Shown piece by piece: positions 1-8,672 of a stretch of DNA of 64,000 nucleotides; position 1 is the first letter of the stretch; each line of letters opens with the position of its first letter. The position numbers were made by a program, and so were the translations under genes. The notes under the pieces were generated by a model. It searched no databases. It worked only from the letters and a program-made list of their open reading frames with translations, and was not told where the DNA came from. Source of the stretch: Bacillus sp. V5-8f. Lineage in GTDB: Bacteria; Bacillota; Bacilli; Bacillales; DSM-1321. Location of the stretch: positions 124,001 through 188,000 of the forward strand of contig NZ_PGUW01000007.1 of NCBI RefSeq assembly GCF_002863565.1, given 5' to 3'.

Positions 1-385
1 CACCTATTTCTGCTTGTCCTCGTTCCTGCACACCTAATATAAAAGCGATCCAAAAATCTTTTAAGTTCTCATCTGTTAGCTCTTTTTTATTTTGGATAGC
101 TTTCGCTCCTCTAAGAAATCCAGTCGCATAAAGAGGACCGACTGAAGAACCCACGGCACTTAGAAATGTTCTTCCTGCTGATACAGAGATTTTACTGCAA
201 TCTTCTTCATTTAAAAGTTCATTTTGCAGTTTTTCATTAATTGCCTGCCAGCCAATCGACATCGTAACCCCGTGGTCGCCATCACCTATTTTACGGTCGA
301 GTTCTGATAAGTAATCTTTATTTTCTTCAATGACTTCAACAACATTTGATAAAAAACTTTTAAAATCTTTCGATGTAAAAATCAT
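1..385 (-). CDS. dhaL: Dihydroxyacetone-kinase-type subunit L (DhaL), C-terminus beyond window
   Basis: Only the N-terminal ~128 residues are in the window; the reading frame is open to the edge. The protein carries GDGDHG at about residues 34-39, the acidic motif that holds Mg-nucleotide in the DhaL/DAK2 domain. DhaL supplies the nucleotide site while DhaK holds the covalently bound ketose. The ATG at 385 has a GGAGGGG site just upstream and lies 14 bases after the DhaK stop, so the two are co-transcribed with the RpiB gene. With EltD-like and transporter genes nearby, the substrate may be erythrulose rather than dihydroxyacetone (inference). Whether a phosphotransferase DhaM follows cannot be seen. 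Confidence 0.88.
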   Translation of the reverse strand, partial: MIFTSKDFKSFLSNVVEVIEENKDYLSELDRKIGDGDHGVTMSIGWQAINEKLQNELLNEEDCSKISVSAGRTFLSAVGSSVGPLYATGFLRGAKAIQNKKELTDENLKDFWIAFILGVQERGQAEIG

Positions 386-399
386 AGAAAAATCCCCTC

Positions 400-1404
400 C
401 TATTTTTGTACATACATAGGGCAATCAGCCGGGTGGTCTATTAAGATGGTTAATTCATCATCTAGCTTTATTAACGTGATTGAAGCCCCACCCATTTCAA
501 GGGAAGTGCTGTAATCACCAATATAGGACCGATGGATCTTGATTTCTTTTTCGCTTAATAATTGCTCAACCCTTCTAAACATAATAAGCAATTCCATTTT
601 TGTAGTGGAACCCAATCCGTTTACCAAAACCGAAACCTTTTCACCTTTTTCAACTGGCATATCATCTAGGATATCGTTAACCAATCGATCAACAACTTTA
701 TCGGCGGTCTGAAGTTCACCTTTTTCAATTCCAGGTTCTCCATGATGCCCAAGACCGATCTCCATTTCATTATCCGCCAGTTCAAAGCTAGGTTGGCCTG
801 TTTGCGGTAATGAACAAGGTGACAACCCTACACCCATACTTCGAGTTACATCATTCGCCTTATTCGCTATCCTAACAACTTCTGTTAATGAGGAGCCGTT
901 CTCTGCGGCTGCACCTGCAACCTTTGTAACAAAGAATTCACCTGCTATCCCTCTTCTTTTGTTTATTTGATCCCTTGGAGCAGATGCGACATCATCTGTT
1001 ACGATCACAGTTTCAATTTGAGTGCCGTTTTCAAGCTCCGCAATTTCAGCAGCCATACCGAAATTCATGATATCACCAGCATAATTACCATAAATATACA
1101 GTACACCCTGGCCTTTATCGATTGCTTTCGTTGCTTCAATAATAGGGTCTGGAGGAGGTGAGGCAAAGATATTTCCTATAGCAACACCGTCGGCCATGCC
1201 ATCCCCGACATATCCCATAAAAGCCGGTTCATGGCCGGAGCCTCCGCCAATTAGTACTCCGACTTTATGTTCCTTTGTTTCTTTTGCAGTAACCAGGGAG
1301 CGTTTATTTTCTTCCAGTTGTCTAACATATTGAGGGTAGGCTTTAACGTAACCTTCAATCATTTCATCTACCACTGTATTTGGATCATTAATAAGTTTTT
1401 TCAT
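400..1404 (-). CDS. dhaK: Dihydroxyacetone-kinase-type subunit K (DhaK), probable erythrulose/triose kinase
   Basis: A 334-residue DhaK-domain protein, the usual length of a stand-alone K subunit. It has GGGSGHEP (His58), GNYAGD (Asp111) and HGEPG (His221). In DhaK the last His forms the hemiaminal bond to the ketose carbonyl, and His/Asp at the other sites are catalytic, so the ketose site looks intact. It starts one base after the RpiB stop, with AGGAGG lying inside the rpiB end. DhaK/L paired with an RpiB-type isomerase is the arrangement expected of D-erythrulose 4-phosphate pathways (DerK/DerI); a simple dihydroxyacetone kinase is the alternative. Confidence 0.88.
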   Translation of the reverse strand: MKKLINDPNTVVDEMIEGYVKAYPQYVRQLEENKRSLVTAKETKEHKVGVLIGGGSGHEPAFMGYVGDGMADGVAIGNIFASPPPDPIIEATKAIDKGQGVLYIYGNYAGDIMNFGMAAEIAELENGTQIETVIVTDDVASAPRDQINKRRGIAGEFFVTKVAGAAAENGSSLTEVVRIANKANDVTRSMGVGLSPCSLPQTGQPSFELADNEMEIGLGHHGEPGIEKGELQTADKVVDRLVNDILDDMPVEKGEKVSVLVNGLGSTTKMELLIMFRRVEQLLSEKEIKIHRSYIGDYSTSLEMGGASITLIKLDDELTILIDHPADCPMYVQK

Positions 1405-1405
1405 T

Positions 1406-1867
1406 TTAAGATTTCACTCCTCCTAAAAATTCTTGTTCCTTGTCAATGATTTTTTGGACTTTTCTACCGGAGTTCCCGCCACTGAATTCAGATTCTAAGT
1501 AAGCTTTTACTACCTGTTTGGCTACTTCAATGCCAATTATTTTTGCTCCCATTGTCAAAATCTGGGCATTATTGCTTTTTTGAGCCCTCTCAGCTGAGTA
1601 TGTATCATGGCACAAGGCTGCCCGGATTCCAGGAATTTTTCCGGCGGCTATGGCAACACCTATTCCTGTGCCGCAAACTAGAATCCCCCTGTCAATTTTG
1701 TTATCCACGATAGCGCTTCCAACTTCGAACGCAACATCCGGATAATCCACTTCTTCACAGGAATAGCAGCCATAATCCTCAACTTCATGTCCGAGCTCAA
1801 TCACTAATTTTTTGATATCTTCTTTCATATCAAAGGCATTGTGGTCCGCACCCAATCCTATCTTCAT
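1406..1867 (-). CDS. RpiB/LacAB-family sugar-phosphate isomerase (candidate erythrulose 4-phosphate isomerase)
   Basis: A 153-residue RpiB-family protein with the GADHNAFDMK N-terminus and the catalytic Cys in VCGTGIG (Cys65). The family interconverts aldose and ketose phosphates; members act on ribose 5-phosphate, allose 6-phosphate or erythrulose 4-phosphate. ATG 1867 is chosen over the GTG at 1876 because TAGGAG lies ten bases before the ATG but overlaps the GTG. It is the first gene of a minus-strand operon with dhaK and dhaL. Pairing with a ketose kinase favours a catabolic isomerase rather than the housekeeping ribose 5-phosphate enzyme. Substrate is inferred, not shown. Confidence 0.85.
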   Translation of the reverse strand: MKIGLGADHNAFDMKEDIKKLVIELGHEVEDYGCYSCEEVDYPDVAFEVGSAIVDNKIDRGILVCGTGIGVAIAAGKIPGIRAALCHDTYSAERAQKSNNAQILTMGAKIIGIEVAKQVVKAYLESEFSGGNSGRKVQKIIDKEQEFLGGVKS

Positions 1868-2050
1868 TATAAACACACTCCTAGCAAGAATTTTCGATAT
1901 ATTCTAATTTAATTATCATTTTTCCATCTAAATCAAAATGTGTCAATAAGCAATTATCGTTTTTCTTCATTTTTAATCATTTTCTTTTGATACTTTTCTT
2001 TTTGCTTTATTTAATAAGCAACTTTTTTGTTTTTCGGTTTACTTCTTGAC

Positions 2051-2064
2051 TAAAAGCGGTTACA
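2051..2064. promoter_or_regulatory. cre-like CcpA site in divergent rpiB / deoR promoter region
   Basis: TAAAAGCGGTTACA matches the catabolite-responsive element TGAAARCGYTTWCA at 12 of 14 positions. It lies in the AT-rich 340-base gap between the divergent rpiB (1867) and deoR (2208) genes, which otherwise has no coding signal. The same gap contains two direct AATAAGCAA copies (1945-1953 and 2013-2021), possible DeoR contacts. Carbon catabolite repression is inferred from sequence match only. Confidence 0.4.
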
Positions 2065-2207
2065 TTATAAAGTGAAGAAGTATATAAAAAAATCACCAAA
2101 TTTTTATCATTCCAAAATAAGTAGAACTGAAAAATTTTTTATACAGTGGCCTATTAGTTAACAATAATTATTAGAGGGAATTTTGAATAGAAGTATGGGG
2201 GATGAAG

Positions 2208-2996
2208 ATGTCAAAAATGCTAATTCCTGAAAGACATAAGATGATATTGGAAATTTTAAATAAACAGCAAAAAATAACTGTAAAAGAACTTTCAAAAGAA
2301 ATCAGCGTTTCTGAGGCAACCTTGCGGACGGATCTCACAAAAATGGAACAAGATGGATTACTTGTAAGGACTCATGGGGGAGCTGTACTCACAGATTATA
2401 TAGAAAATGAGACTAGCTTTTCAGTAAGGGAACAGAAAAATAAAAATGAAAAGTATATGATTGCAAAAAAAGCAGCTGAAATCATCACGAATGGCCGGTG
2501 TATAATGCTTGACGCCAGTTCTACTGCTCTGGAGCTGGCCAGGATTTTAAAAAATATGCAAGTTAGATTGACAGTGGTGACCAGTGGAATTAATACGGCG
2601 ACAGAGTTAAGTGAAAATCCGAATATTACCGTTATATTGTTAGGCGGGGTTGTAAAAGGGGGATCTAACAGGTTAGAAGGAAATCTGGGAGCAAGCATTC
2701 TAAACCAAATTCATGTCGATATCTTTTTTACTTCGGCTAATGGCTTTTCATTTGAATCCGGCTTATTAGATTTCAGTGTTTATGAAGTTGAGCTAAAAAG
2801 GGCTATGGTGCAGTCTTCTCAAAAAGTAGCTGCATTATTGGACCATAGTAAAATTCATAAGAACTCCATTGCTTCCTTTGCCTCAATAAATGAAATTGAT
2901 ATTGTGATTTCCGATTATCCATTGTCTAAAGAAGAAGATAGAATGCTTAATGAAAAAGGAATAGATTATATGTTTGTTCCAAATCCTCAATTTTAG
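2208..2996 (+). CDS. DeoR/GlpR-family transcriptional repressor
   Basis: A DeoR-family regulator of about 262 residues. The N-terminal winged helix shows the family signature VSEATLRTDLTKMEQDGLL followed by RTHGGA. The C-terminal half is the DeoRC effector domain, typically sensing a phosphorylated sugar, with DASSTALELA and LLGGVVKGG segments. ATG 2208 is preferred to ATG 2202 because the GGGGG site (2197-2201) then has normal spacing. It is divergent from rpiB-dhaK-dhaL, which it probably represses, with a sugar phosphate of that pathway as inducer (inference). Confidence 0.9.
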   Translation: MSKMLIPERHKMILEILNKQQKITVKELSKEISVSEATLRTDLTKMEQDGLLVRTHGGAVLTDYIENETSFSVREQKNKNEKYMIAKKAAEIITNGRCIMLDASSTALELARILKNMQVRLTVVTSGINTATELSENPNITVILLGGVVKGGSNRLEGNLGASILNQIHVDIFFTSANGFSFESGLLDFSVYEVELKRAMVQSSQKVAALLDHSKIHKNSIASFASINEIDIVISDYPLSKEEDRMLNEKGIDYMFVPNPQF

Positions 2997-3020
2997 GGAA
3001 CTTTAATTATGTTGCTGCAA

Positions 3021-3057
3021 AAAACTCGAGGTGTACTCAAAACCTCGAGTTTTTTTG
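3021..3057 (+). terminator. Intrinsic terminator of the DeoR gene
   Basis: Perfect stem AAACTCGAGGT (arms 3022-3032 and 3042-3052) with a nine-base loop, followed by a run of T, 25 bases after the stop codon. Confidence 0.9.
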
Positions 3058-3178
3058 TTTTTCCAGCGTATTAAAATATGGCCAATCGCATGACCCACTG
3101 TTTTTCGTAAACGTTATTCCCTTGTTTAAAAGGTAAGGGTTTAAAGCCTAATTTTAGTTTAATAGTATCAGATTGCCA

Positions 3179-3811
3179 TTATATCTGTTCGGATACAGCG
3201 ATAAGATGCATGATGCTATTTATTTGCAACCATTCAATTTTATTTGATTGATTTATTTCAAATATTGTAATTCCAGTATTGCTTTGTTTAATAGTACGAT
3301 AATTATTGAAGGGAAGTCCCATCGCTCCAGTAATATAAAATCGGTTTACGGTATTATGCCCCACCACTAAAACATTATTGCCTAGGTGCTGTTGGCTTTT
3401 TTCGATAAAGAAATCCGCAGCCCGTGTGTAGACATCATTTGCGGTTTCTCCACTTTCTCCAGCATTCGTGTTGGCGGGATGTGAAAGCCATGATTTCCAT
3501 GATTCAGGGTGATTACGTTCAATCTCGTCCCTTGTTTGTCCTTCCCAATTTCCAAAATCTATTTCCATAATCCTGTCGTCACTTTTTATCTGAAGTGAGC
3601 CATTAGGATTAATAATATTAGCTGTTTCGTATGCCCGTCTGAGAGGGGATGAGTATACAGCTGAAAATTGAATCTGATTCAGGCATTTTGCAGCTAAGGC
3701 TGCTTGTGTTGTTCCATTAGAGGAGAGGCCGATATCGGTTCTGCCGCAATATCGGTTATGGTCACTGTTCCATTCCGTTTCACCATGGCGCAACAAATAG
3801 AAAGTCGTCAT
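3179..3811 (-). CDS. Histidine phosphatase family (phosphoglycerate-mutase-like) protein
   Basis: A 210-residue branch-1 histidine phosphatase. It has LLRHGETEWN at the N-terminus (phospho-acceptor His), EIDFGNWEG in the middle (acid/base Glu) and VVGHNTVNR near the C-terminus (second catalytic His). ATG 3811 is chosen because GGGGGA then has a seven-base spacing; ATG 3817 would abut it. It is the last gene of the DeoR-aldolase-FGGY kinase operon, 15 bases after the kinase. The family includes CobC, GpmB and sugar-phosphate phosphatases. The operon suggests a sugar-phosphate substrate, perhaps relief of a toxic intermediate, but nothing in the sequence fixes it. Confidence 0.85.
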   Translation of the reverse strand: MTTFYLLRHGETEWNSDHNRYCGRTDIGLSSNGTTQAALAAKCLNQIQFSAVYSSPLRRAYETANIINPNGSLQIKSDDRIMEIDFGNWEGQTRDEIERNHPESWKSWLSHPANTNAGESGETANDVYTRAADFFIEKSQQHLGNNVLVVGHNTVNRFYITGAMGLPFNNYRTIKQSNTGITIFEINQSNKIEWLQINSIMHLIAVSEQI

Positions 3812-3826
3812 TATCATTCCCCCGAA

Positions 3827-5281
3827 TTAGTTGGTAAGGTAGCCTTTTGATTGTAAGGATTTTTTAAAGAGGTGGTATAATTCATCGTATTTATCGGTGA
3901 GACTGCCTGGTTCCACTATCTTTTCCTGAATTAGCATGTTTGACCCGGCTTCTTCTATGTCTGAAAAATATGTTTCTGCTGCTGCTGTCAATGCAGCCCC
4001 GACTGCACCTTCGACATGCTTCATTTTATATATCGGTTTTTTTAATACATTGCTTCGAATCGAAAGCCATACATCACTCTTGCTGGCTCCACCGGCTGTA
4101 TATATTTCTTTTATCTTTTCTCCGGAAAGGTCTTCTATCATTTCATAGGATAGCCGCTCTATAAAAGAAACACCTTCCATCCTTGATGTAAATAAGTGAA
4201 ATTTGTCCGCTTTCGGAGGATCAAATCCCCTGGCCCGTTCCGAAACGAAGGGAAATCGTTCACCTTGCTGTTGAAGTGGGTAAGACAGCAGGTTAGAGGG
4301 GATTATCTTCCCCGCCATCCCATTTAATAATATAAGGTCATCCTCGGCGAAATCTTTTGAGACCCAATCCGCACCAGTATTGCTTGCGCCCCCCGGCATC
4401 CAATAGCCTCTGGGATGTTTATGATTATAGAGACGCCCATATGGATCAATTATCCTTTGCTTTGTAACACCTTTGATGACCATTGTCGTTCCGATTGTCG
4501 TATTCCACTGTCCTGGGCCTAAGGATCCGGCAGCAATTTGGGAGGCACAGCCGTCGGTCAAACCAGCCACAACTTTAATGTCTGGAAGGAGGCCGGTTAA
4601 AGCTGCCGTCTCAGATGACAGCCTGCCAAGAATCGTCCCAGGCCTTACAACGGTTGGAAACCAAGACGAAGGAAGGTTTAATTTCGTACTAATAAAATCC
4701 GGCCATTCATCATTGGCAAGATTATATCCAGTTTTTAACGAGTTCGTATAATCAGTGACACCCCAAATCCCGCTCAATTTCCCGATAATAAAATCGGAAG
4801 CATGACACCATTTGTAAATGGACTCTGTCTTCTCCGGGAAATTATTTATGAACCACAACACTTTAGGGAGCCCATATGAACTGTTAAATGGAGGGAGATC
4901 CTCGTTCTTTGATATGTCCTTGCAAATGGCTGCTTCTTTTTCGGACCTGGGATCACTGTACATAAGGGCGTGATGGATTGCCTGGTAATTTCGGTCAACA
5001 GGCAGGATGGTCCCCGAGGTAGAGGTAACCGAAACTGCCACTACATGTTTTAGTTTGTCTTTTTTTGCTAACTCATTTGCTACGTTAATTAGGGATTCTA
5101 AAACACACTTCCACCATAAGTTAGCTGATTGTTCGATTCTGATTTTGGAGTCATTTGCCATTGAAAAAGTGTACGAATGGCTAGCCAAAAGGTTTCCGTT
5201 TTCCGAGAGGGCCATAACTCGTACCCCCTGCGTACCTACGTCTACTCCAATAAATACAGCGTGAGCGATTCCCAATTGCAA
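3827..5281 (-). CDS. FGGY-family carbohydrate kinase
   Basis: A 484-residue FGGY kinase, normal length for xylulo-, fuculo- or erythritol-type kinases. The N-terminal ATPase loop reads FIGVDVGTQGVRV, the catalytic-base region GLTDGCASQIAAG, and the second nucleotide motif TAGGASKSDVW. The start is TTG at 5281, directly after the aldolase stop with GAGAGGG inside the aldolase end, so translation is coupled. It probably phosphorylates a ketose or polyol whose 1-phosphate is then used by the aldolase. The exact substrate (pentulose, tetrulose or deoxyketose) cannot be read from sequence. Confidence 0.88.
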   Translation of the reverse strand: MQLGIAHAVFIGVDVGTQGVRVMALSENGNLLASHSYTFSMANDSKIRIEQSANLWWKCVLESLINVANELAKKDKLKHVVAVSVTSTSGTILPVDRNYQAIHHALMYSDPRSEKEAAICKDISKNEDLPPFNSSYGLPKVLWFINNFPEKTESIYKWCHASDFIIGKLSGIWGVTDYTNSLKTGYNLANDEWPDFISTKLNLPSSWFPTVVRPGTILGRLSSETAALTGLLPDIKVVAGLTDGCASQIAAGSLGPGQWNTTIGTTMVIKGVTKQRIIDPYGRLYNHKHPRGYWMPGGASNTGADWVSKDFAEDDLILLNGMAGKIIPSNLLSYPLQQQGERFPFVSERARGFDPPKADKFHLFTSRMEGVSFIERLSYEMIEDLSGEKIKEIYTAGGASKSDVWLSIRSNVLKKPIYKMKHVEGAVGAALTAAAETYFSDIEEAGSNMLIQEKIVEPGSLTDKYDELYHLFKKSLQSKGYLTN

Positions 5282-5950
5282 TCAAGCCCTCTCAAGTAAA
5301 TTTTGTCGATATTTTTCAGCTTCAAGGTTTAGAATCTCTTTCACATCATCTTTTGAGAGCGACTGCGGTTTACCAACACTCGTACTTACCCAAAAAATCC
5401 GGGCTGCATCTTCAATGATTTCAGTTCGGTAGAATGCTTGTTTCATTGTGGACCCGATAGTAATTAAGCCATGGTTTTTCATGAATAAAGCACTGTAAGA
5501 AGGGTTATCAAGAACAGAGATAACAGCTTCTGCAAGTTCGTTCGAACATGGCACCACATAATTAATAAAGGGAACTTCACCTACAAGTGCGACATAATCG
5601 GGAAACATGGGCGGTATTTCATTATGTTCTGTACTGATGATACCAAGGGTAATGGGTGGATGCGTATGTACAATCGCATTGACATCTTTACGTTTTCGAT
5701 AAATTTCTAAATGCATCGCAAGCTCAGAGGATGGTTTTAATGACGGATGAATGACTTCTCCTGTCTCAATATCTACTGGTACCCAGTTTTCATCACTAAT
5801 ATCATCCAGTGCAAAACCACTTGGGGAGATCCACATGACATTATTATCCCGGATGCTGGTGTTACCGCCAGGCCCTACCACTAGGTTATTATCCACTATT
5901 TTTTTGCTGTAATTCCTAAGGTCCGATAGTAAAGGTTCTGCAATTCGCAT
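5282..5950 (-). CDS. Class II aldolase/adducin family protein (fuculose- or ribulose-1-phosphate aldolase type)
   Basis: A zinc aldolase or epimerase of about 222 residues. It shows GPGGNTSIR (phosphate loop), SPSGFAL, HTHPP (two zinc His) and MKNHGLITIG (third zinc region), all features of FucA/RhaD/AraD proteins. ATG 5950 has AAAGGAG eight bases upstream; the longer frame to 5992 would overlap the DeoR gene and lacks a site. FucA-type enzymes split a ketose 1-phosphate into dihydroxyacetone phosphate and an aldehyde, while AraD epimerises ribulose 5-phosphate. The adjacent FGGY kinase favours the aldolase role. Substrate unknown. Confidence 0.88.
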   Translation of the reverse strand: MRIAEPLLSDLRNYSKKIVDNNLVVGPGGNTSIRDNNVMWISPSGFALDDISDENWVPVDIETGEVIHPSLKPSSELAMHLEIYRKRKDVNAIVHTHPPITLGIISTEHNEIPPMFPDYVALVGEVPFINYVVPCSNELAEAVISVLDNPSYSALFMKNHGLITIGSTMKQAFYRTEIIEDAARIFWVSTSVGKPQSLSKDDVKEILNLEAEKYRQNLLERA

Positions 5951-5984
5951 TAAATACACTCCTTTTTTAAAAAAGATATTTCGA

Positions 5985-6743
5985 TTAAGCAATTAAAACC
6001 TGGATGCCCAATTCAACTAACTTTTGGTAGTTTTGGTCGGAAATATTGGAATCAGTGACGATTCTATCTAGTTTCGTTAAAGGCAATAGTTCCATTAGAT
6101 AGGATTTTCCTATTTTACTGGAATCTAAGAGAAGGATGACTTCCTCGGCAGATGCCACCATTGCTTTCTTAACTTCTGCGGAAAATACATGGTTTTCGCT
6201 GACACCACGTTCAAAGCTTAAACCGCTTGCACCAAGGAAAACCTTTTGGGCAGATACCTCAAGAAAACCCTGAACTGCTTTTGGACCTACCAACTCTTGT
6301 AAGGAATGTCGAAGTACACCGCCTACTAGATGAACTGATATATTAGTATGATTTCCTGCTGCCATAGCGGCAGTAAGAGAAGGAGTAACTATGTTAAATT
6401 CAAACGTTTCAGGAAGATTGTTAGCCAGTTCCATAACAGTAGTGCCAGCGTCTAAAAAAATGGTTTCATCTGGCCTTATAAGTCCAGCAGCAGCCTTCCC
6501 GATGTTCTCTTTTTCAGATTTGAAGGAATAAGTGCGCTGTTGAAAAGAAGTTTCCTGGTTTGTTTGAATTTTAATTGCTCCTCCATGGGAGCGCCGTAAC
6601 TTTTTTTTTTCTTCCAAGTAGCGCAAATCGTTTCGCAGGGTAGATTCTGAAACAGGAAAAAGAGGTTTGAGATCTTCAATCTTAATGGCATTTTTTTGTT
6701 CCAATAACTCAAGAATAAGCTGATGCCTTTGGGCTACTAACAA
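5985..6743 (-). CDS. DeoR/GlpR-family transcriptional repressor
   Basis: A 252-residue DeoR-family repressor with VSESTLRNDLRYLEEKKKL and RSHGGA (winged helix) and a DeoRC domain with FLDAGTTVMELA and LVGGVLRHSLQELVG. It starts with TTG 6743 behind an AGGCAGG site; no in-frame ATG is suitably placed. It heads the minus-strand operon with aldolase, FGGY kinase and phosphatase and is divergent from the rhamnulokinase-like gene, so it likely controls both sides. It is clearly distinct from the other DeoR protein at 2208-2996, indicating two separately sensed effectors. Confidence 0.9.
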   Translation of the reverse strand: MLVAQRHQLILELLEQKNAIKIEDLKPLFPVSESTLRNDLRYLEEKKKLRRSHGGAIKIQTNQETSFQQRTYSFKSEKENIGKAAAGLIRPDETIFLDAGTTVMELANNLPETFEFNIVTPSLTAAMAAGNHTNISVHLVGGVLRHSLQELVGPKAVQGFLEVSAQKVFLGASGLSFERGVSENHVFSAEVKKAMVASAEEVILLLDSSKIGKSYLMELLPLTKLDRIVTDSNISDQNYQKLVELGIQVLIA

Positions 6744-6790
6744 GGTTATGCACCTGCCTTCAGAAAAGATAGTAATTTACTAATAAATTT

Positions 6791-6860
6791 TAACGTTTAT
6801 TACTGTTTATTGTCAATATTCTAAAAAATAGTTAAAAAAATAACGATTTATAGTAACGAA
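6791..6860. promoter_or_regulatory. Repeated TAACG motifs in the divergent promoter region (possible DeoR operators)
   Basis: The 242-base gap 6744-6985 is very AT-rich and holds no gene. TAACG followed by A/T-rich bases occurs at 6791, 6841 and 6854, and again at 8584 in front of the importer operon. DeoR-family repressors usually bind repeated short boxes, so these may be operators for the 5985-6743 regulator. Motif sharing is seen; function is inferred. Confidence 0.35.
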
Positions 6861-6985
6861 ACATAAAACTAATTAATATATATTAATGAACATTAACAAG
6901 ATTTATTGACTTTATTATTGGTATGGGGATAAAATACAAAAAAATACAGAATTTTCAGTAAAGACACTATTGGGGAGGTGCTAGT

Positions 6986-8479
6986 TTGCAAGCTCTGGCA
7001 TTTGATTTAGGAGCATCAGGTGGGAAAGCTTTCATTGGAAAGTTGAAATCGGGTAAATTAATCATTAGCGAAGTCCATCGGTTTAGTAATGATCCAGTGA
7101 AAATTGGTGAAAGATTTTATTGGGATATTTTACGTTTATATCATGAGATAAAACAGGGGCTTTTACGGGCTAAGTTAGAAGATAGCGAGGTTTTGTCCAG
7201 CATTGGCATTGATACGTGGGGCCTTGATTTCGGCCTTATCGACAGAAATGGTCATTTGCTTGCAAATCCAAGCCATTATCGGGATAAACAATCGTTAGGG
7301 ATGATTGAAAAAGTATGCAGCATTATTCCAAAAGAAGAAATGTATAAAAAAACAGGAATTCAATTTACACCGGTAAATGGCCTCTATCATTTATTTGCCA
7401 TGAAAGAAGAAGTAAATCCTATTTTGCAAGTCACTGATACATTCCTCATGATCCCTGATTTACTTCGTTACTTCTTGACGGGAGAAAAAACAGTTGAAGG
7501 TACGATTGCATCCACTTCACAATTATTTAATTCAAGAGAATGGGAGCATACAATCATACAAAAACTTGGATTTCCTTCCCATTGGTTTCCGCCAATTGTC
7601 GACGCAGGATCGCCTGCGGGTACTATAAGACAATCTATTGCGGATGAATTGGCGATCCCTAAAACGGAAGTAGTAGCGGTAGCTGAGCATGATACAGCAT
7701 CTGCCGTTATATCGGTACCAACTGCAGAAGAAAATTTTGCGTATTTAAGCTGCGGTACATGGTCCTTGCTGGGAACAGAATTAAAGGAGCCAATCATTAA
7801 TCAACAATCAATGGAATGGAATTTCACTAACGAAACTGGAGCAAATGGAACTACGCGTTTGCTAAAGAATATAATGGGTCTTTGGTTAATCCAGGAGTGC
7901 AGACGCACCTGGGAAAAGGAAGGTCAATTACTTTCATTCGAAGAAATGATCAATTTGGCAAACCAAGCATCACCATTTACTGCCTTCATAAATCCCGACC
8001 ACGAAATGTTTTTGAATCCTGATAAAATGCCTGGTCAAATTCAACATTATTGTTCAATAACAAAGCAGAGGATACCTGAAACTAAAGGTGAAATAGTTAG
8101 AACAATCCTTGAGGGGCTCGCGTTAAAATACCGATTTGTGCTGGATCGTATTGAAGAACTGACACAGGTGAAATATCCATGTCTTCACATTGTTGGCGGA
8201 GGAGTTCAAAATCAGTTATTGTGCCAATTTACGGCTAATGCGTTATCAAGGCATGTATGGGCTGGACCAAAAGAGGCAACTGCAATCGGAAACCTCTTAA
8301 TGCAATACATTGCTAAAAGGGAAATAAAAGATTTGAGAGAAGCGAGGGATATAGTGAAAAATTCGTTCTCTATCAATGTATATGAACCACAGGAATCATT
8401 GAGCTGGCAAGAAGCATTTCAACAATTTAAAGAAATTATGGGGAGAGAAGAACCTTTATTAAGTGATAGGTATGTATAA
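6986..8479 (+). CDS. Rhamnulokinase-like FGGY kinase
   Basis: A 497-residue FGGY kinase of the rhamnulokinase branch. It opens with LAFDLGASGGKAFIG, has GIDTWGLDFGL near residue 75, the catalytic AEHDTASAV, LSCGTWSLLG and the C-terminal IVGGGVQNQLLCQ. The start is TTG 6986 behind GGGGAGGTG. No rhamnose isomerase or rhamnulose aldolase is next to it, and it instead precedes a polyol-type importer and an EltD-like dehydrogenase. It may therefore phosphorylate erythrulose, erythritol or another ketose rather than L-rhamnulose (inference). Homology to RhaB is secure; substrate is not. Confidence 0.88.
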   Translation: MQALAFDLGASGGKAFIGKLKSGKLIISEVHRFSNDPVKIGERFYWDILRLYHEIKQGLLRAKLEDSEVLSSIGIDTWGLDFGLIDRNGHLLANPSHYRDKQSLGMIEKVCSIIPKEEMYKKTGIQFTPVNGLYHLFAMKEEVNPILQVTDTFLMIPDLLRYFLTGEKTVEGTIASTSQLFNSREWEHTIIQKLGFPSHWFPPIVDAGSPAGTIRQSIADELAIPKTEVVAVAEHDTASAVISVPTAEENFAYLSCGTWSLLGTELKEPIINQQSMEWNFTNETGANGTTRLLKNIMGLWLIQECRRTWEKEGQLLSFEEMINLANQASPFTAFINPDHEMFLNPDKMPGQIQHYCSITKQRIPETKGEIVRTILEGLALKYRFVLDRIEELTQVKYPCLHIVGGGVQNQLLCQFTANALSRHVWAGPKEATAIGNLLMQYIAKREIKDLREARDIVKNSFSINVYEPQESLSWQEAFQQFKEIMGREEPLLSDRYV

Positions 8480-8550
8480 ACGATAATAAAATGAACTTAA
8501 TCTCATTAAAATAAAAAAAAACAATTAAAAATAAAAATAAACGAAAGGTA

Positions 8551-8578
8551 TTGACGATATAAGAAAATAAGTTAAAAT
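8551..8578 (+). promoter_or_regulatory. Candidate sigma-A promoter for the ABC importer operon
   Basis: TTGACG (8551-8556) and TAAAAT (8573-8578) are separated by 16 bases, 95 bases before the solute-binding protein start. A TAACG box lies just downstream at 8584, where a repressor would block transcription. Confidence 0.5.
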
Positions 8579-8672
8579 GAAATTAACGAATTTTCAAAAA
8601 AATCAGTTAAGGGCAAATTTGTTAAAAACACTTTGGAAGTTCAGCTTTATACATTAGTAAAGGGGGAGAATT

